A stretch of 64,000 nt of DNA from Palsa-504 sp963819785. Its GTDB lineage: Bacteria; Actinomycetota; Actinomycetes; Streptosporangiales; Streptosporangiaceae. The notes beneath the pieces are model-generated. The model made no database searches. It was not told the origin of the DNA and saw only the letters and a list, made by a program, of their open reading frames with translations. The stretch is from NCBI GenBank assembly GCA_963819785.1, contig CAWFXW010000026.1:62001-126000 (forward strand). The letters are read 5' to 3'. The position numbers and the translations under genes are program-made. Numbering within the stretch: position 1 is the stretch's first letter; each line of letters opens with the position of its first letter. This document shows positions 7,382 to 15,652 of this stretch, piece by piece.

Positions 7382-7678
7382 TCAGGCCGCGTGCGGCGCG
7401 ATCGCCACGATGAGGTCTGCTTCGAGGGCGGCCGAAATCCGCTCCAGCAGCGGAATGGTCGGGACAACGCCGCCGGCTTCCAGACGGGACAGGGCAGGCT
7501 GCGTCATGTCGGCCCTCTCGGCGAGCTCGGTCTGAGTGAGACCTAGCGCAAGCCTTCGCTCGCGAATTGCCTGGCCTATCAGGAAAGCCCGCTGGGCCTC
7601 GGCGAAGCCCGCCCGGTACTCCTGGCCGCCGCGGCGCTGCCGTGCTACCTCCTCATATGGGAAGTGGTCGTCTTTCAT
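7382..7678 (-). CDS. higA: HigA-type XRE antitoxin
   Basis: 98 residues with a canonical XRE helix-turn-helix at about 45-85: IRERRLALGLTQTELAERAD, then MTQPALSRLEAGGVVPTIPLL and LERISAALEADL. It starts one base after the stop of the toxin gene, giving the toxin-first order typical of higBA. HigA proteins bind an operator in their own promoter and neutralise HigB. A palindromic site overlaps the start of the upstream toxin gene (8042-8072) and is the likely target. Confidence 0.88.
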   Translation of the reverse strand: MKDDHFPYEEVARQRRGGQEYRAGFAEAQRAFLIGQAIRERRLALGLTQTELAERADMTQPALSRLEAGGVVPTIPLLERISAALEADLIVAIAPHAA

Positions 7679-7679
7679 G

Positions 7680-8045
7680 TCATCTCACCACCCTGTCCAA
7701 AGCATCATGGGCGGGACCGTGGTCGGTCTCGCAGGCCTGCTGGGCGCGAACCGCTCGCGCCACCTCGGCTGCCTCAGCGCCACGCGTCTTCCGGAATACC
7801 GTCAGCAAGATCACGCGCCGACCGGGGGCCAGCCAATACGTGACGCGGGTCTGTTGCCGCAGCATATGAAAACGCAGTTCCCGAACCTTCCCGCTGAGGT
7901 GACGCGTATAGGGTTCACCGAGATCCTCCGCGTGCTCGGCAAGTAAGCCGACGAGGAAGTCGACACGACCAAAGTCACGGTCGCCGAGCCCTTCGAGCCA
8001 GCCCCTCACCTCAGGTTCGATCTCGACGTCATACAAGCTGGCCAT
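7680..8045 (-). CDS. higB: HigB/Gp49-type RelE-superfamily toxin
   Basis: 121 residues matching the phage-derived Gp49-like/HigB group: VRGWLEGLGDRDFGRVDFLVGLLAEHAEDLGEP near the N-terminus, then LSGKVRELRFHMLRQQTRVTYWLAPGRRVILLTVFRKTRGAEAAEVARA. The motif ELRF...RVTYW...ILLTVFRKT, with its conserved Arg and Lys residues, is typical of these ribosome-dependent mRNA interferases. It is the first gene of the higBA pair. There is no Shine-Dalgarno; TATCAT sits seven bases before the ATG, so the transcript is probably leaderless. Confidence 0.87.
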   Translation of the reverse strand: MASLYDVEIEPEVRGWLEGLGDRDFGRVDFLVGLLAEHAEDLGEPYTRHLSGKVRELRFHMLRQQTRVTYWLAPGRRVILLTVFRKTRGAEAAEVARAVRAQQACETDHGPAHDALDRVVR

Positions 8046-8072
8046 GCATCTGATGATATATGCATCCGATGG
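8042..8072. promoter_or_regulatory. Putative HigA operator over the higB start
   Basis: Two ATGCAT hexamers (8044-8049 and 8060-8065) flank GATGATAT inside a larger imperfect dyad that runs from CCAT to GATGG. The element covers the higB start codon and the presumed -10 box TATCAT, so repressor binding here would block transcription. Confidence 0.5.
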
Positions 8073-8117
8073 TATACGGCAACCCTCGTGAGCGGGAGGT
8101 CATGACCGGTCCCGACC

Positions 8118-8400
8118 TCAAACGGTGACGAGCTTGGAAGGGACGATGGTCACCGGGAACGGAACCTCCGCGCGGTACTCCTGGTCGCCGGCGACGTGGG
8201 CGGCCTGCTCGTACGCGCCCGAACGCAGCTCGAAGACGGTCAGCTCGGGACGGTCCCTGTCCGGCTCGACGATCCAGTACGCCGGGATAGCGAAGCCCTC
8301 GTAGACGTCCCTCTTCCGGTTCCTGCCGTAGAGCCGGGTACGGGGAGAGGCGACCTCCACCAAAAGCTCCGGCGGAGTCTCCTGGAAGGATGACTGGATC
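8118..8400 (-). pseudogene. Uma2-family (DUF820) nuclease fragment
   Basis: Only the C-terminal half of an Uma2-type protein is present: PPELLVEVASPRTRLYGRNR, KRDVYEGFAIPAYWIVEPDR, then PELTVFELRSG and a C-terminal PFPVTIVPSKLV. Full-length Uma2 proteins have about 180-195 residues with an N-terminal region (LIDGEL...PSP...H) that is not found upstream; the frame continues but the sequence is unrelated and has no start. The first recognisable codon is near 8385, and the truncation point coincides with a copy of the dispersed element at 8401-8455. GTG or ATG starts near 8363 could express an 81-residue remnant, probably inactive. Confidence 0.65.
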
Positions 8401-8455
8401 GGGAAACCGGGGCTCGTTCGGGAAAATGACGGCGGGAAGCGGGGCGGCCAGTCAG
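8401..8455. repeat. Dispersed ~55-bp element, copy A
   Basis: Shares with 15593-15652 and 19459-19515 the ordered blocks CGTTCGG, AAAA, ACGGCG/ACGGGG and a GC-rich stretch ending in GTCAG. It lies at the break point of the Uma2 fragment. Confidence 0.45.
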
Positions 8456-8478
8456 CCGAACACGCTATTCCAGCTCCG

Positions 8479-8856
8479 TCAGACGCGGATCAGTTCCACG
8501 TGGATGCCAGCTGCGTTCGCCAAGTCGCGGAGGTCGTCGGGATCTGAGGTGAGGATGTCGTCCCCGTCCGTGGCCAGGCAGACAACCGCCGCGTCGATCG
8601 CGTCTGAGCGGCCGCTTCGCGCCAGCACCGTCCCGGCGCGGCGCCCGAGCAGATCGTCTATGGGGGCGACTTCAACCCCGGCGAGCAGCCGGGCGAGCGG
8701 GACCTGCTTGCCGCGGCCGCCCCGCCACACCTGGCCGACGACTCCGCCGTTGGTGACCGGCGCACGCCCTGACAGCCGCTCGCGCTTCACCAGCGCCACG
8801 ACATCGCGGTCCCCGCGCTCAACGGCGACAAATGCGCCCGCATCCAGGACCAGCAT
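8479..8856 (-). CDS. vapC: PIN-domain ribonuclease toxin (VapC family)
   Basis: 125 residues with the PIN-domain order: LVLDAGAFVAVERGD at the N-terminus (first Asp, D5), VVGQVWRGGRGKQVPLARLL in the middle (Gln where many VapCs have Glu, as is common in this actinobacterial subgroup), SDAIDAAVVCLA, and the acidic TSDPDDLRDLA near the end. These carboxylates coordinate the metal for RNA cleavage. The start overlaps the vapB stop by four bases (ATGA). VapC toxins usually cut tRNA or rRNA; the target cannot be read from sequence. Confidence 0.88.
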   Translation of the reverse strand: MLVLDAGAFVAVERGDRDVVALVKRERLSGRAPVTNGGVVGQVWRGGRGKQVPLARLLAGVEVAPIDDLLGRRAGTVLARSGRSDAIDAAVVCLATDGDDILTSDPDDLRDLANAAGIHVELIRV

Positions 8857-9152
8857 CAGGCAGCCCCGCGGCCGTGAGCGCCACCCGGATCGCCGCGGAC
8901 GACAACGGCGCGCTCCCGCGCCCGCCGCGCGGCCCCGGCCATCTCGTCTTCGGTGATCTCGCCGTACTCGGCCTCATAGCCCGCGATGAACTCATCGAGA
9001 GCCCGGAGGCGGCGATCATGCTCCACCTTCAGGCGCAGCGCGTCGTTCACCCAGGCGCTGATACTCTCCGCGCTACCGGCCTCGACGGCGGCATGGCTGG
9101 CTTCTACCAGATCAGCGTCCACCGTCGCGGACAGACGCCGTTTGACATTCAT
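8856..9152 (-). CDS. vapB: VapB-type antitoxin
   Basis: 98 residues from the ATG at 9152. The N-terminus (VKRRLSATVDADLVEASHAA) is a ribbon-helix-helix-like DNA-binding segment, followed by SISAWVNDALRLKVEHDRRL. The C-terminal half (ALDEFIAGYEAEYGEITEDE) is the acidic toxin-binding arm and ends in a disordered tail. It precedes and overlaps vapC. TACTAT ends exactly six bases before this ATG and no ribosome site exists, so the transcript is predicted to be leaderless; this also supports 9152 over the upstream in-frame start. Confidence 0.85.
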   Translation of the reverse strand: MNVKRRLSATVDADLVEASHAAVEAGSAESISAWVNDALRLKVEHDRRLRALDEFIAGYEAEYGEITEDEMAGAARRARERAVVVRGDPGGAHGRGAA

Positions 9153-9158
9153 ACAACG

Positions 9159-9183
9159 ATAGTACATCTATCCCACTTATGTA
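9159..9183 (-). promoter_or_regulatory. vapBC promoter and operator
   Basis: The -10 box TACTAT (9164-9159 on the minus strand) lies six bases before the vapB ATG. It overlaps an inverted repeat with arms TACAT (9163-9167) and ATGTA (9179-9183), a plausible VapB binding site for autorepression. Confidence 0.5.
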
Positions 9184-9371
9184 GTACAACGGCCGGGAGG
9201 AGGCGACCGATGCGCTGCCTTTCGCGCGGTCCTACCCGTCCCGGCCTTCGCGGACCCGGGACCTGGTGACATGCCCGCCACCGCCGACTCCTGGCGGGCG
9301 GCGGCACGGTCCTGCACGTCCGGGCCGACGGAGCTCCTCCTGGACGACCTGGACGGGCTGAGGCTTCGGTG

Positions 9372-10397
9372 CTAGGCGCTGCCCGAGGCCTGCTTGGGTT
9401 GCTTGAGGCTGAAGCCCCAGTTCAGGATGCGCGCCGCGTCCTGGGCGCCGGCGGCGGCGCCGGTCACGGGACTGTCCAGGACGACTCCGACCAGGGTCCG
9501 GCCGTTCCTGACCGCCTCGAAGAGCAGGCAGTGCCCGGCGTCGTCGGTGTATCCGGTCTTGATGCCGACGGCGCCCGGGTAATAGCCGACCAGCTCGTTG
9601 GTGTTGTCCCACCAGTACTGGTGATGCCCCTTCCCCTTCGGCAGATGGTAGAAGCGCTGGTCCACGATCGACCGGAAGGCGGGATACCGCATGGCGGCCA
9701 GGCCGAGGTTGAGCAGATCCGAGGGTGTGGAGAAGGTGGAGGTCTCGGTCGGATACGGCAGCCCGTCGGGCGAGGTGAAGTGGGTGTGCGTCAGGCCCAT
9801 CCGCGCCGCGGTCGCGTTCAGGCGCGCGATGAAGGCGGTCAGGCCCGGGCCATAGGTGTTCGCGAGCGTGTACGCCGCGTCGGCTCCCGAGGGCAGCAGC
9901 AGGGCCTCGAGCAGTTCCTGGGTGGTCAGCACGTCACCCGGGTGCAGGGCCGCGCTCTCCCCGCCGTACTTCCAGACGTAGGCGAACGCCGCCTTCGGCA
10001 CCCGGATCTCCTGGTCCGGGTTCCCGCTTTCGAGGACCACCAGCGCGGTCATCACCTTGGTGACGCTGGCCATGGGCCGTTCGGTGTTCATCCCACGGCC
10101 CCACAGCACCTGGCCGGTGGCCGCGTCAGCCAGGATCGCGCCCTTGGCCTTCACACCCCGCGGCGTTCCGGTCACCTCGATCAGCGGGCCAGCGGGCGAG
10201 GTGCTGGGCCGGGGCCGGGCCGCGGGCGTCGATGACCCGCGGGCGAGCGCCGCGGAGGACCCGCGGGCGAACGCCGCGGTGGACCCGCTTGCCGGCCGGG
10301 TGCCCGGTCCGGTGTCCGTGACTGCCCACGCGGTGATGCCGCCGCCGATGACGGCGACAGCCGCGGTCACCGCGACGATCCGTCTCGTCAGCCGCAT
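9372..10397 (-). CDS. D-alanyl-D-alanine carboxypeptidase (penicillin-binding protein, S11 family)
   Basis: 341 residues. An N-terminal signal anchor (RRIVAVTAAVAVIGGGITAW) is followed by an Ala/Ser/Pro-rich linker that contains a 24-bp tandem duplication in the DNA (10234-10281). The S11 peptidase domain then shows the three penicillin-binding motifs: ASVTK (catalytic Ser and Lys), SGAD in place of the usual SGN, and KTGYTDDAG. It trims the terminal D-Ala from peptidoglycan stem peptides at the outer face of the membrane. The start is taken as the ATG at 10397 directly before the signal sequence; a frame extension to 10457 is not conserved-looking. It stands alone, and the 220 bases towards vapB hold nothing I can assign. 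Confidence 0.88.
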   Translation of the reverse strand: MRLTRRIVAVTAAVAVIGGGITAWAVTDTGPGTRPASGSTAAFARGSSAALARGSSTPAARPRPSTSPAGPLIEVTGTPRGVKAKGAILADAATGQVLWGRGMNTERPMASVTKVMTALVVLESGNPDQEIRVPKAAFAYVWKYGGESAALHPGDVLTTQELLEALLLPSGADAAYTLANTYGPGLTAFIARLNATAARMGLTHTHFTSPDGLPYPTETSTFSTPSDLLNLGLAAMRYPAFRSIVDQRFYHLPKGKGHHQYWWDNTNELVGYYPGAVGIKTGYTDDAGHCLLFEAVRNGRTLVGVVLDSPVTGAAAGAQDAARILNWGFSLKQPKQASGSA

Positions 10398-10525
10398 AGC
10401 GTGGTTGACCCCCGCTACCGATATCCCCGGAGCACCGCGCCAGGTTATCACCAACACCGATTTGTCTCACTTAGGATGACTATTCGATTACTGTTGGTGC
10501 ACCAAACGGAGCGTACCCGGCGGTG

Positions 10526-11374
10526 CTACGGCCAGCCGGCGGCGGGGACGTCGACGGGCGTGGCCAGGACCTGCCCGCTGCCGGGGGCGACCATTTCGGC
10601 AGCGGTCATACCCTGCCAGGTGGCGGCCACGATGAACAGCGTCGTGCCGCCCGGGCCGCCGAGCATGCAGGCGAAGCCGCCGCGGTCAAGTTCGACGGTC
10701 CGCAGGATCGCGCCACCCTCGGCCACGCGCACACACCGCTGGTTGGGCACGTCGGCGTACCAGACGGCGTTCTGCTCGTCGGAGCAGATGCCGTCCGGGA
10801 CGCCGTCGCCCAGGTGGGCCCAGATGCGCTGGCCCGACAGGCTGCCGTCGGCACCGATGTCAAAGGCGACCAGGTTATGCCGGTAGGAGTCGGCGACGAT
10901 CAGGGTGGAGTTGCCGGCGGTCACCGTCATCCCGTTGGGGAACGCGATGCCGTCGGCCACCTGGCGGACCGAGCCGTCGGCCGCGACCAGATGCACGGAC
11001 CCGGGCCGGAACTCCTCCCCGGCCCTCGGATTGAAGCCCGCGCGGTTGACATAGATGTTGCCGCGCCCGTCGACCACGATGTCGTTCCAGCCCGGCTGGC
11101 CGAGGTCGGCGTGGGTGACCAGGGACCCGCCGGGCTCGCGGCGCAGCAGCTTACCGTCCGCGGACGAGACGATCACCATCCGCCCGTCCGGCAGCCAGTC
11201 GGTGCACAGCGGCAGCGACGGCACCTGGGCCACTACCTCGCTACGTCCGTCCAGGTCGACGCCGAGCACCTGGCCCGCAGACCAGTCGGAGAAGTACAGC
11301 CGGTCCTCGTGCCAGCGCGGCGACTCGACCAGCCCCCGGCCGGTGAGCAGCGTCCGCAGCTCGTTCATCCCCAT
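10526..11374 (-). CDS. SMP-30/gluconolactonase-family protein
   Basis: 282 residues forming a six-bladed beta-propeller of the SMP-30/gluconolaconase/LRE family. Characteristic segments are ESPRWHEDRLYFSDW (N-terminal metal-binding Glu), WNDIVVDGRGNIYVN (metal-binding Asn), AFPNGMTVT and VPDGICSDEQNAVWYAD (catalytic Asp region). These calcium- or zinc-dependent enzymes hydrolyse sugar lactones. The first ATG at 11374 has an AGGAGG site at good distance, and a second ATG lies two codons later. It follows the polyamine-type ABC operon by about 90 bases; co-transcription is possible, but a functional link is not evident. Confidence 0.85.
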   Translation of the reverse strand: MGMNELRTLLTGRGLVESPRWHEDRLYFSDWSAGQVLGVDLDGRSEVVAQVPSLPLCTDWLPDGRMVIVSSADGKLLRREPGGSLVTHADLGQPGWNDIVVDGRGNIYVNRAGFNPRAGEEFRPGSVHLVAADGSVRQVADGIAFPNGMTVTAGNSTLIVADSYRHNLVAFDIGADGSLSGQRIWAHLGDGVPDGICSDEQNAVWYADVPNQRCVRVAEGGAILRTVELDRGGFACMLGGPGGTTLFIVAATWQGMTAAEMVAPGSGQVLATPVDVPAAGWP

Positions 11375-11464
11375 CCCCGTCCTCCTGCGTGACCGTTACA
11401 TGTGCCTGCGACAAAGAGACGAGCGACCAACGGTCATATCGTCACGGCGGCCAGATTCGTTTCG

Positions 11465-12292
11465 TTACGGGGCTGACTCGCTGACGGGGACGTTGCGGGC
11501 GGAGCGGGTGACGGCGCCGGCGCCGGCCAGGCGGGCGGCGAGGACCACGGGGATGATGGTCAGCAGGATGACGATGGACACCACGGCGTTGACCTCGGGG
11601 AGCTGCTGACCGAGGCGGATCGCGCCGAAGATCCACAGGGGCAGGGTGTTCTGCGCGCCCGCGGTGAACACGGTGACGATGACCTCGTCGAAGGACAGGC
11701 CGAAGGCCAGGAGCGCGCCGGAGACCAGCGCGGTCGCGGTCAGCGGCAAGGTGACGAAGCGCAGCGTCTGCCAGCCGCGCGCGCCGAGGTCCATGGACGC
11801 CTCGGCCAGCGATCCCGGCGTACGGCGGAGCCGGGCGATCAGGTTGTTGAACACCACCACGATGCAGAACGTGGTGTGCCCGACCACGATGGTCAAGGTG
11901 CCGAACTGGACCCCGGTGAAGGAGAAGAACGAGTTCAGCGCGATTCCGGTGATGATGCCCGGCAGGGCGAGCGGCAGCACGAGCATGAACGAGATGGCCT
12001 CGCGGCCGAAGAACCTGAACTGGTGCAGGGCGTAGGCCACCGCGGAGCCGAGCAGCAGGGCCAGCGCGGTGGCGAGCAGGCCGACCCGGACCGACAGCAG
12101 GAACGCCGTGCGTACCTGGGCGTCATGCCAGGCCACGGCGAACCAGTGTCCGGAGAAGCTCGAGATGGGCCAGCTCTCGATGTTCGACCCGTTGAACGCG
12201 TAGAGCACGATCAGCACGATCGGGACGAACAGGAACGCCAGCACCAGCCCGACCCAGATCCGCAGCGCGACCCGCAGCCCCTTGGACTCCAT
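11465..12292 (-). CDS. ABC transporter permease, PotC-like
   Basis: 275 residues with six predicted membrane helices; the first is at about 8-32 (LRIWVGLVLAFLFVPIVLIV). The cytoplasmic EAA loop (ASMDLGARGWQTLRFVTLPL), which contacts the ATPase, is clear. It is closest to the PotC/PotI group of spermidine/putrescine-type permeases. It is the last gene of a four-gene operon (ATPase, binding protein, two permeases), three bases after the preceding permease stop. The substrate is inferred to be a polyamine or similar cationic compound from family membership only. Confidence 0.9.
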   Translation of the reverse strand: MESKGLRVALRIWVGLVLAFLFVPIVLIVLYAFNGSNIESWPISSFSGHWFAVAWHDAQVRTAFLLSVRVGLLATALALLLGSAVAYALHQFRFFGREAISFMLVLPLALPGIITGIALNSFFSFTGVQFGTLTIVVGHTTFCIVVVFNNLIARLRRTPGSLAEASMDLGARGWQTLRFVTLPLTATALVSGALLAFGLSFDEVIVTVFTAGAQNTLPLWIFGAIRLGQQLPEVNAVVSIVILLTIIPVVLAARLAGAGAVTRSARNVPVSESAP

Positions 12293-12295
12293 GGG

Positions 12296-13189
12296 TCAGA
12301 TCTCCTCGAACGCGCCGAGCGCCCGGGCGCTGAGCAGGTAGACGGCCATGATGACGATCGGGACCAGGGCCATGGCCGCGGCGAACGGCACGTTGTTCGC
12401 GATGCCGATGTTGGTGTAGATGATGTTGCCCATGAAGTTGGCGCTCGTCCCGCCGACCAGGAGCGGCGTGATGTAGTCCCCCAGGGTCAGCGAGAACGTG
12501 AAGATCGACCCGGCCACGATCCCCGGCAGGGCCAGCGGGACCAGCACCGAGCGGGTGGTCCGCCAGGTCCGCCCGCCCAGGTCCTGAGAGGCCTCGATCT
12601 GGGAGGCCGGGATGCGCTCAAGCGCCGCGTACACCGGGATGATCATGAACGGCAGCCAGAGGTAGCAGAACACCGTGAACACGGCCCAGTTGGTGTAGAT
12701 CAGGTGTACCTGTCCGATGCCGAGCTGGCCCAGGCCCCAGTCCAGGAACCCGTTGTGGGTGAAGATCAGCAGCCAGGAGTACACCTTGGCCAGGTAGCTC
12801 GCCCACAGCGGCAGCAGGATCGCCACGAACAGGGCCGTCCTGGCCCGGGGCGAGGCGATCCGGGCCATGAAGTAGGCGAACGGGAACGCCACGATGGCGT
12901 CGGTGACGGTGACCGCCGCCGCCATCCCCACGGTCCGCACGATGATGGCCCGGTAGGCCCCGCTGCTGAAGATCTGGTCCAGGTTGCTGAAGCTGAAGAC
13001 CCGCTCGATGTTGGTGGTGAACGGGTTGATCTGCCAGAACGCGGTGATCAGGAGGACGACGAGCGAGGCCAGGTAGAGCAGCACGAACCAGGCCAGCGGC
13101 GGCGTGAGCAGGAGCGTGGCCCGCGCCCACGGCCGCCGCCACAGCGCCGCCGAGAGGGTATTCGCTTTCCGGTTAACGGGTGCGGTCAC
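12296..13189 (-). CDS. ABC transporter permease, PotB-like
   Basis: 297 residues from the GTG at 13189, which overlaps the stop of the binding-protein gene (GTGA). Six membrane helices are predicted, with the EAA loop ASQDLGGRTWRTTRSVLVPL before the fifth. The sequence groups with PotB/PotH, partner of PotC, and together they form the membrane channel. A longer frame upstream is open only because it reads through the binding-protein gene; the overlap and the charge pattern (VNRKANTLSAALWRRPWARA before helix 1) favour the GTG. Confidence 0.9.
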   Translation of the reverse strand: MTAPVNRKANTLSAALWRRPWARATLLLTPPLAWFVLLYLASLVVLLITAFWQINPFTTNIERVFSFSNLDQIFSSGAYRAIIVRTVGMAAAVTVTDAIVAFPFAYFMARIASPRARTALFVAILLPLWASYLAKVYSWLLIFTHNGFLDWGLGQLGIGQVHLIYTNWAVFTVFCYLWLPFMIIPVYAALERIPASQIEASQDLGGRTWRTTRSVLVPLALPGIVAGSIFTFSLTLGDYITPLLVGGTSANFMGNIIYTNIGIANNVPFAAAMALVPIVIMAVYLLSARALGAFEEI

Positions 13190-14424
13190 TTGACCTGGGT
13201 ATTCCAGGCGGATACCCACTCGGAGTAGGGCACGCAGTCCGACTGGCCGTTGTCGCACGTCGCGATCGGAGTCTTCCACAGGCTGATCGAGTCGAGGTAG
13301 CTGCTCGGCGCGTTGGCGTGGTACTCATCGCACGACCCGGCCTGGAGCTGGTTCATGATCGGGCAGGCCAGCTTGTTGTCCGGGGTCTCGCCGTAGTTCA
13401 CGGCCTGCTCGGCCTGGACCTTCGGCGTGCTGATGTACTGCATCCACATGTACGCGCAGTTCGGGTGGGGCGCCTTGGCCGCGAGCATCCAGGTGTCGGC
13501 CCAGCCGGTGGCGCCCTCGCTCGGGATCGTGGACCCGATCGTGAACTTGTCGGACTTGAGCGTGCTGACCTGGTACGGCCAGCCGGCGCCGAGGATCGCG
13601 TTGCCGTTCTTGAAGTCGAAGATCTCCTGGGAGGCCAGGCTCCAGTACTTCTCGATCAGCGGGCGCTGCCCGGCCAGCAGGCTTACCGCGGCCTGGAACT
13701 GGGTCTGGGTCAGCTCGTAGGGGTCGGTGATGCCCAGCGACGGCTTGGTGGTCTTGAGGTACAGGGCGGCGTCGGCGATCTGGATCGGGTTGTCCGGGAC
13801 GGTGACCTGCCCCTTGTACTTCGGGTTGTAGATGACGCTCCACGACGTCGGGGCGGTCGGGAAGTCCTTGGTGTTGTACATCAGGACGTTCGGGCCCCAC
13901 TGGAGCGAGATGCCGTAGTGCACCCCGTTGATGGTGTTGAACGCCGGCGACTGGAAGGCCGGGTAGAAGTCCTTCCAGCTCGGGATCAGGTTGATGTTCA
14001 CCGGGTGGGCGTCGCCCGCGTACAGGATGCGCAGGTCGGCGTCGCCCGAGGAGGACACCATGTCGTACTGGCCGCCGCCGCCGTTCTTCATCAGCGCGAC
14101 CATCTCATCCGAGCTGCCGGCGTACTTCGCGTTCACCTGGCATCCGGTCTGCTGCTCGAACGGCTTGACCCATTGGGGCTGCAGGTAGCCCTCCCAGGCG
14201 ATCAGGTTGAGCTGGCCCTCGCCCGTGCCGATCGTCTGCAGGACCGGGAGGTTGGCCGTGGGCACGCTCTGCCCGGCGGCCGCCGTGCCGCCGCCGGTGG
14301 ACGTGCTGGTTGTCCCGGTGCTGGTCGAGCTGGTGCCGCCGCAGGCGGTCGCGATCGAGGCAGCGATGAGCATGAGAGTTATCTGCAGCGTGCGCGAGGA
14401 GGTCCGCGCCGATCTAGTCTTCAT
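13186..14424 (-). CDS. Extracellular substrate-binding lipoprotein, PotD-like
   Basis: 412 residues. It has a lipoprotein signal (LQITLMLIAASIATAC, with Cys at 28 as the lipidation site) and a Ser/Thr/Gly-rich spacer of about 25 residues. The mature domain begins LNLIAWEGYLQPQWVKPFEQ and resembles PotD/PotF-type polyamine-binding proteins, including MVSSSGDADLRILYAGD, YGISLQWGPNVLMYN, and NGNAILGAGWPYQVSTLKSD. It would capture substrate outside the membrane and deliver it to the PotB/PotC-like pair. It lies between the ATPase and permease genes, overlapping both by four bases. Several paired cysteines near the C-terminus (NCAYM, LACP, GSCDEY, ATCDNG, SDCVP) suggest disulfides. Confidence 0.9.
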   Translation of the reverse strand: MKTRSARTSSRTLQITLMLIAASIATACGGTSSTSTGTTSTSTGGGTAAAGQSVPTANLPVLQTIGTGEGQLNLIAWEGYLQPQWVKPFEQQTGCQVNAKYAGSSDEMVALMKNGGGGQYDMVSSSGDADLRILYAGDAHPVNINLIPSWKDFYPAFQSPAFNTINGVHYGISLQWGPNVLMYNTKDFPTAPTSWSVIYNPKYKGQVTVPDNPIQIADAALYLKTTKPSLGITDPYELTQTQFQAAVSLLAGQRPLIEKYWSLASQEIFDFKNGNAILGAGWPYQVSTLKSDKFTIGSTIPSEGATGWADTWMLAAKAPHPNCAYMWMQYISTPKVQAEQAVNYGETPDNKLACPIMNQLQAGSCDEYHANAPSSYLDSISLWKTPIATCDNGQSDCVPYSEWVSAWNTQVK

Positions 14425-15503
14425 TGGTCCTCCGGAATCGTGAATGCCTGCTCGGTCCGCCAGGCGATGCGGACCCGGTCTCCCCTGGCGATGGGCGCGC
14501 CGCCCTCGCGGGCGTCGTGCCGCAGGACGGGCGCCTCGGCGTTCTGCCGGCTGACGACCAGCTCACCGCCCCCGTCCAGGCGCACGACGTAGCGGGTGAG
14601 CACGCCGGCGTAGATGACGTCCTGGATCTGCCCGGACTCGGCGTGGCTGCCGGGCGGGTCGGGCTGGCCGTCCTCGAGCAGGGTAATCTTCTCCGGCCGC
14701 ACGGTGATCCGGTGGCCGTCCCGCTCGATCAGGTTGGAGACGCCGATGAACCCGGCCACGAAGTCCGTCCGCGGCTGCTCGTAGACCTGCACCGGCGTCC
14801 CGATCTGCTCGATGCGGCCCTTGCTCAGCACGGCGATGCGGTCGCTCATCGTGAGCGCCTCTTCCTGGTCGTGCGTCACGTAGACGAACGTGATGCTCAC
14901 CTCGCGCTGCACCCGGAGCAGTTCGAGCTGCATCTCCTGGCGGAGCTTGAGGTCCAGCGCGCCGAGCGGCTCGTCGAGCAGCAGCACCTGGGGCTCGTTG
15001 ATGATGGCCCGGGCCAGCGCGACCCGCTGGCGCTGGCCGCCGGAGAGCTGGGCCGGCTTGCGGGCGCCGAGCCCGGGCAGCCGGACCATCTCCAGCGCGC
15101 GGTCGACCTTCTCACGCCGCTGGGCCCTGGGCACGCGCCGCACCCGCAGGCCGTACTCGATGTTCTGCGCGACCGTCATGTGCGGGAACAGCGCGTAGTC
15201 CTGGAACACCGTGTTGACGTCCCGGGAGTACGGCGGGACCCCGGTGACGTCGCGGCCGGCGAGCTCGATCCGGCCGCCGTCCGGGCGCTCGAACCCCGCG
15301 ATCAGCCGCAGCAAGGTGGTCTTCCCCGACCCGGACGGGCCGAGCAAGGTGAAGAACTCACCGGCCGCGATGGTGAGCTCGACTTCGCCGAGGGCGACCA
15401 CGTTGCCGTACCGTTTCCGCAGGCCGCTCACGTGGACAGCTGCCGCCGCGGCAGCCGGATCACCTGCAGCGGCGGGCTGCACCGGGCCCGGAACCGTGAT
15501 CAT
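14421..15503 (-). CDS. ABC transporter ATP-binding protein, PotA-like
   Basis: 360 residues. The nucleotide-binding domain has Walker A GPSGSGKTT, Q-loop VFQDYALFPH, signature LSGGQRQRVALARA, Walker B VLLLDEP and the switch His in VYVTHDQEEA. A C-terminal TOBE-type regulatory domain follows (ITVRPEKITLLEDG...). It energises uptake by the two permeases encoded downstream. The start is taken as the ATG at 15503: TACAAC lies seven bases before it, and a frame extension to 15566 is not conserved-looking. The gene order ATPase, binding protein, PotB-like, PotC-like with stop/start overlaps indicates a single transcript. Confidence 0.92.
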   Translation of the reverse strand: MITVPGPVQPAAAGDPAAAAAAVHVSGLRKRYGNVVALGEVELTIAAGEFFTLLGPSGSGKTTLLRLIAGFERPDGGRIELAGRDVTGVPPYSRDVNTVFQDYALFPHMTVAQNIEYGLRVRRVPRAQRREKVDRALEMVRLPGLGARKPAQLSGGQRQRVALARAIINEPQVLLLDEPLGALDLKLRQEMQLELLRVQREVSITFVYVTHDQEEALTMSDRIAVLSKGRIEQIGTPVQVYEQPRTDFVAGFIGVSNLIERDGHRITVRPEKITLLEDGQPDPPGSHAESGQIQDVIYAGVLTRYVVRLDGGGELVVSRQNAEAPVLRHDAREGGAPIARGDRVRIAWRTEQAFTIPEDQ

Positions 15504-15592
15504 TCGGCTCGTTGTACCACGGTTCAGCCGGGACCCGCAATGTAACCCGCGCTCGGGTCTGGTCACGGTTCGGCACGCACGTGGCCGGGAGC

Positions 15593-15652
15593 GGGAACCA
15601 CGGTCCGTTCGGAAAATAGAAAGTTACGGCGAGGACAGGTGCGGCGGGTCAG
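15593..15652. repeat. Dispersed ~55-bp element, copy B
   Basis: Shares with copies at 8401 and 19459 the blocks ACGGTCCGTTCGG, AAAAT, TTACGGCGAGG and a GC-rich end in GTCAG. It covers the stop codon and 3' flank of the P450 gene. Confidence 0.5.

Noticed and set aside
537..9183. A complete DISARM- or BREX-type defence system around the SNF2 gene
   Set aside because: No methylase, nuclease, PglZ or Brx-type gene is visible in the window; only the helicase and one unknown partner are present.
9271..9375. 34-codon plus-strand frame between vapB and the carboxypeptidase gene
   Set aside because: No ribosome site or promoter match and no recognisable sequence; it may be chance or a remnant of an older gene end.
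11876..13228. Long plus-strand frame opposite the two permease genes
   Set aside because: Its composition (runs of Asp, Arg, Gln, His, Gly) is that of an antisense reading of membrane-protein genes; the minus-strand proteins are clearly real.
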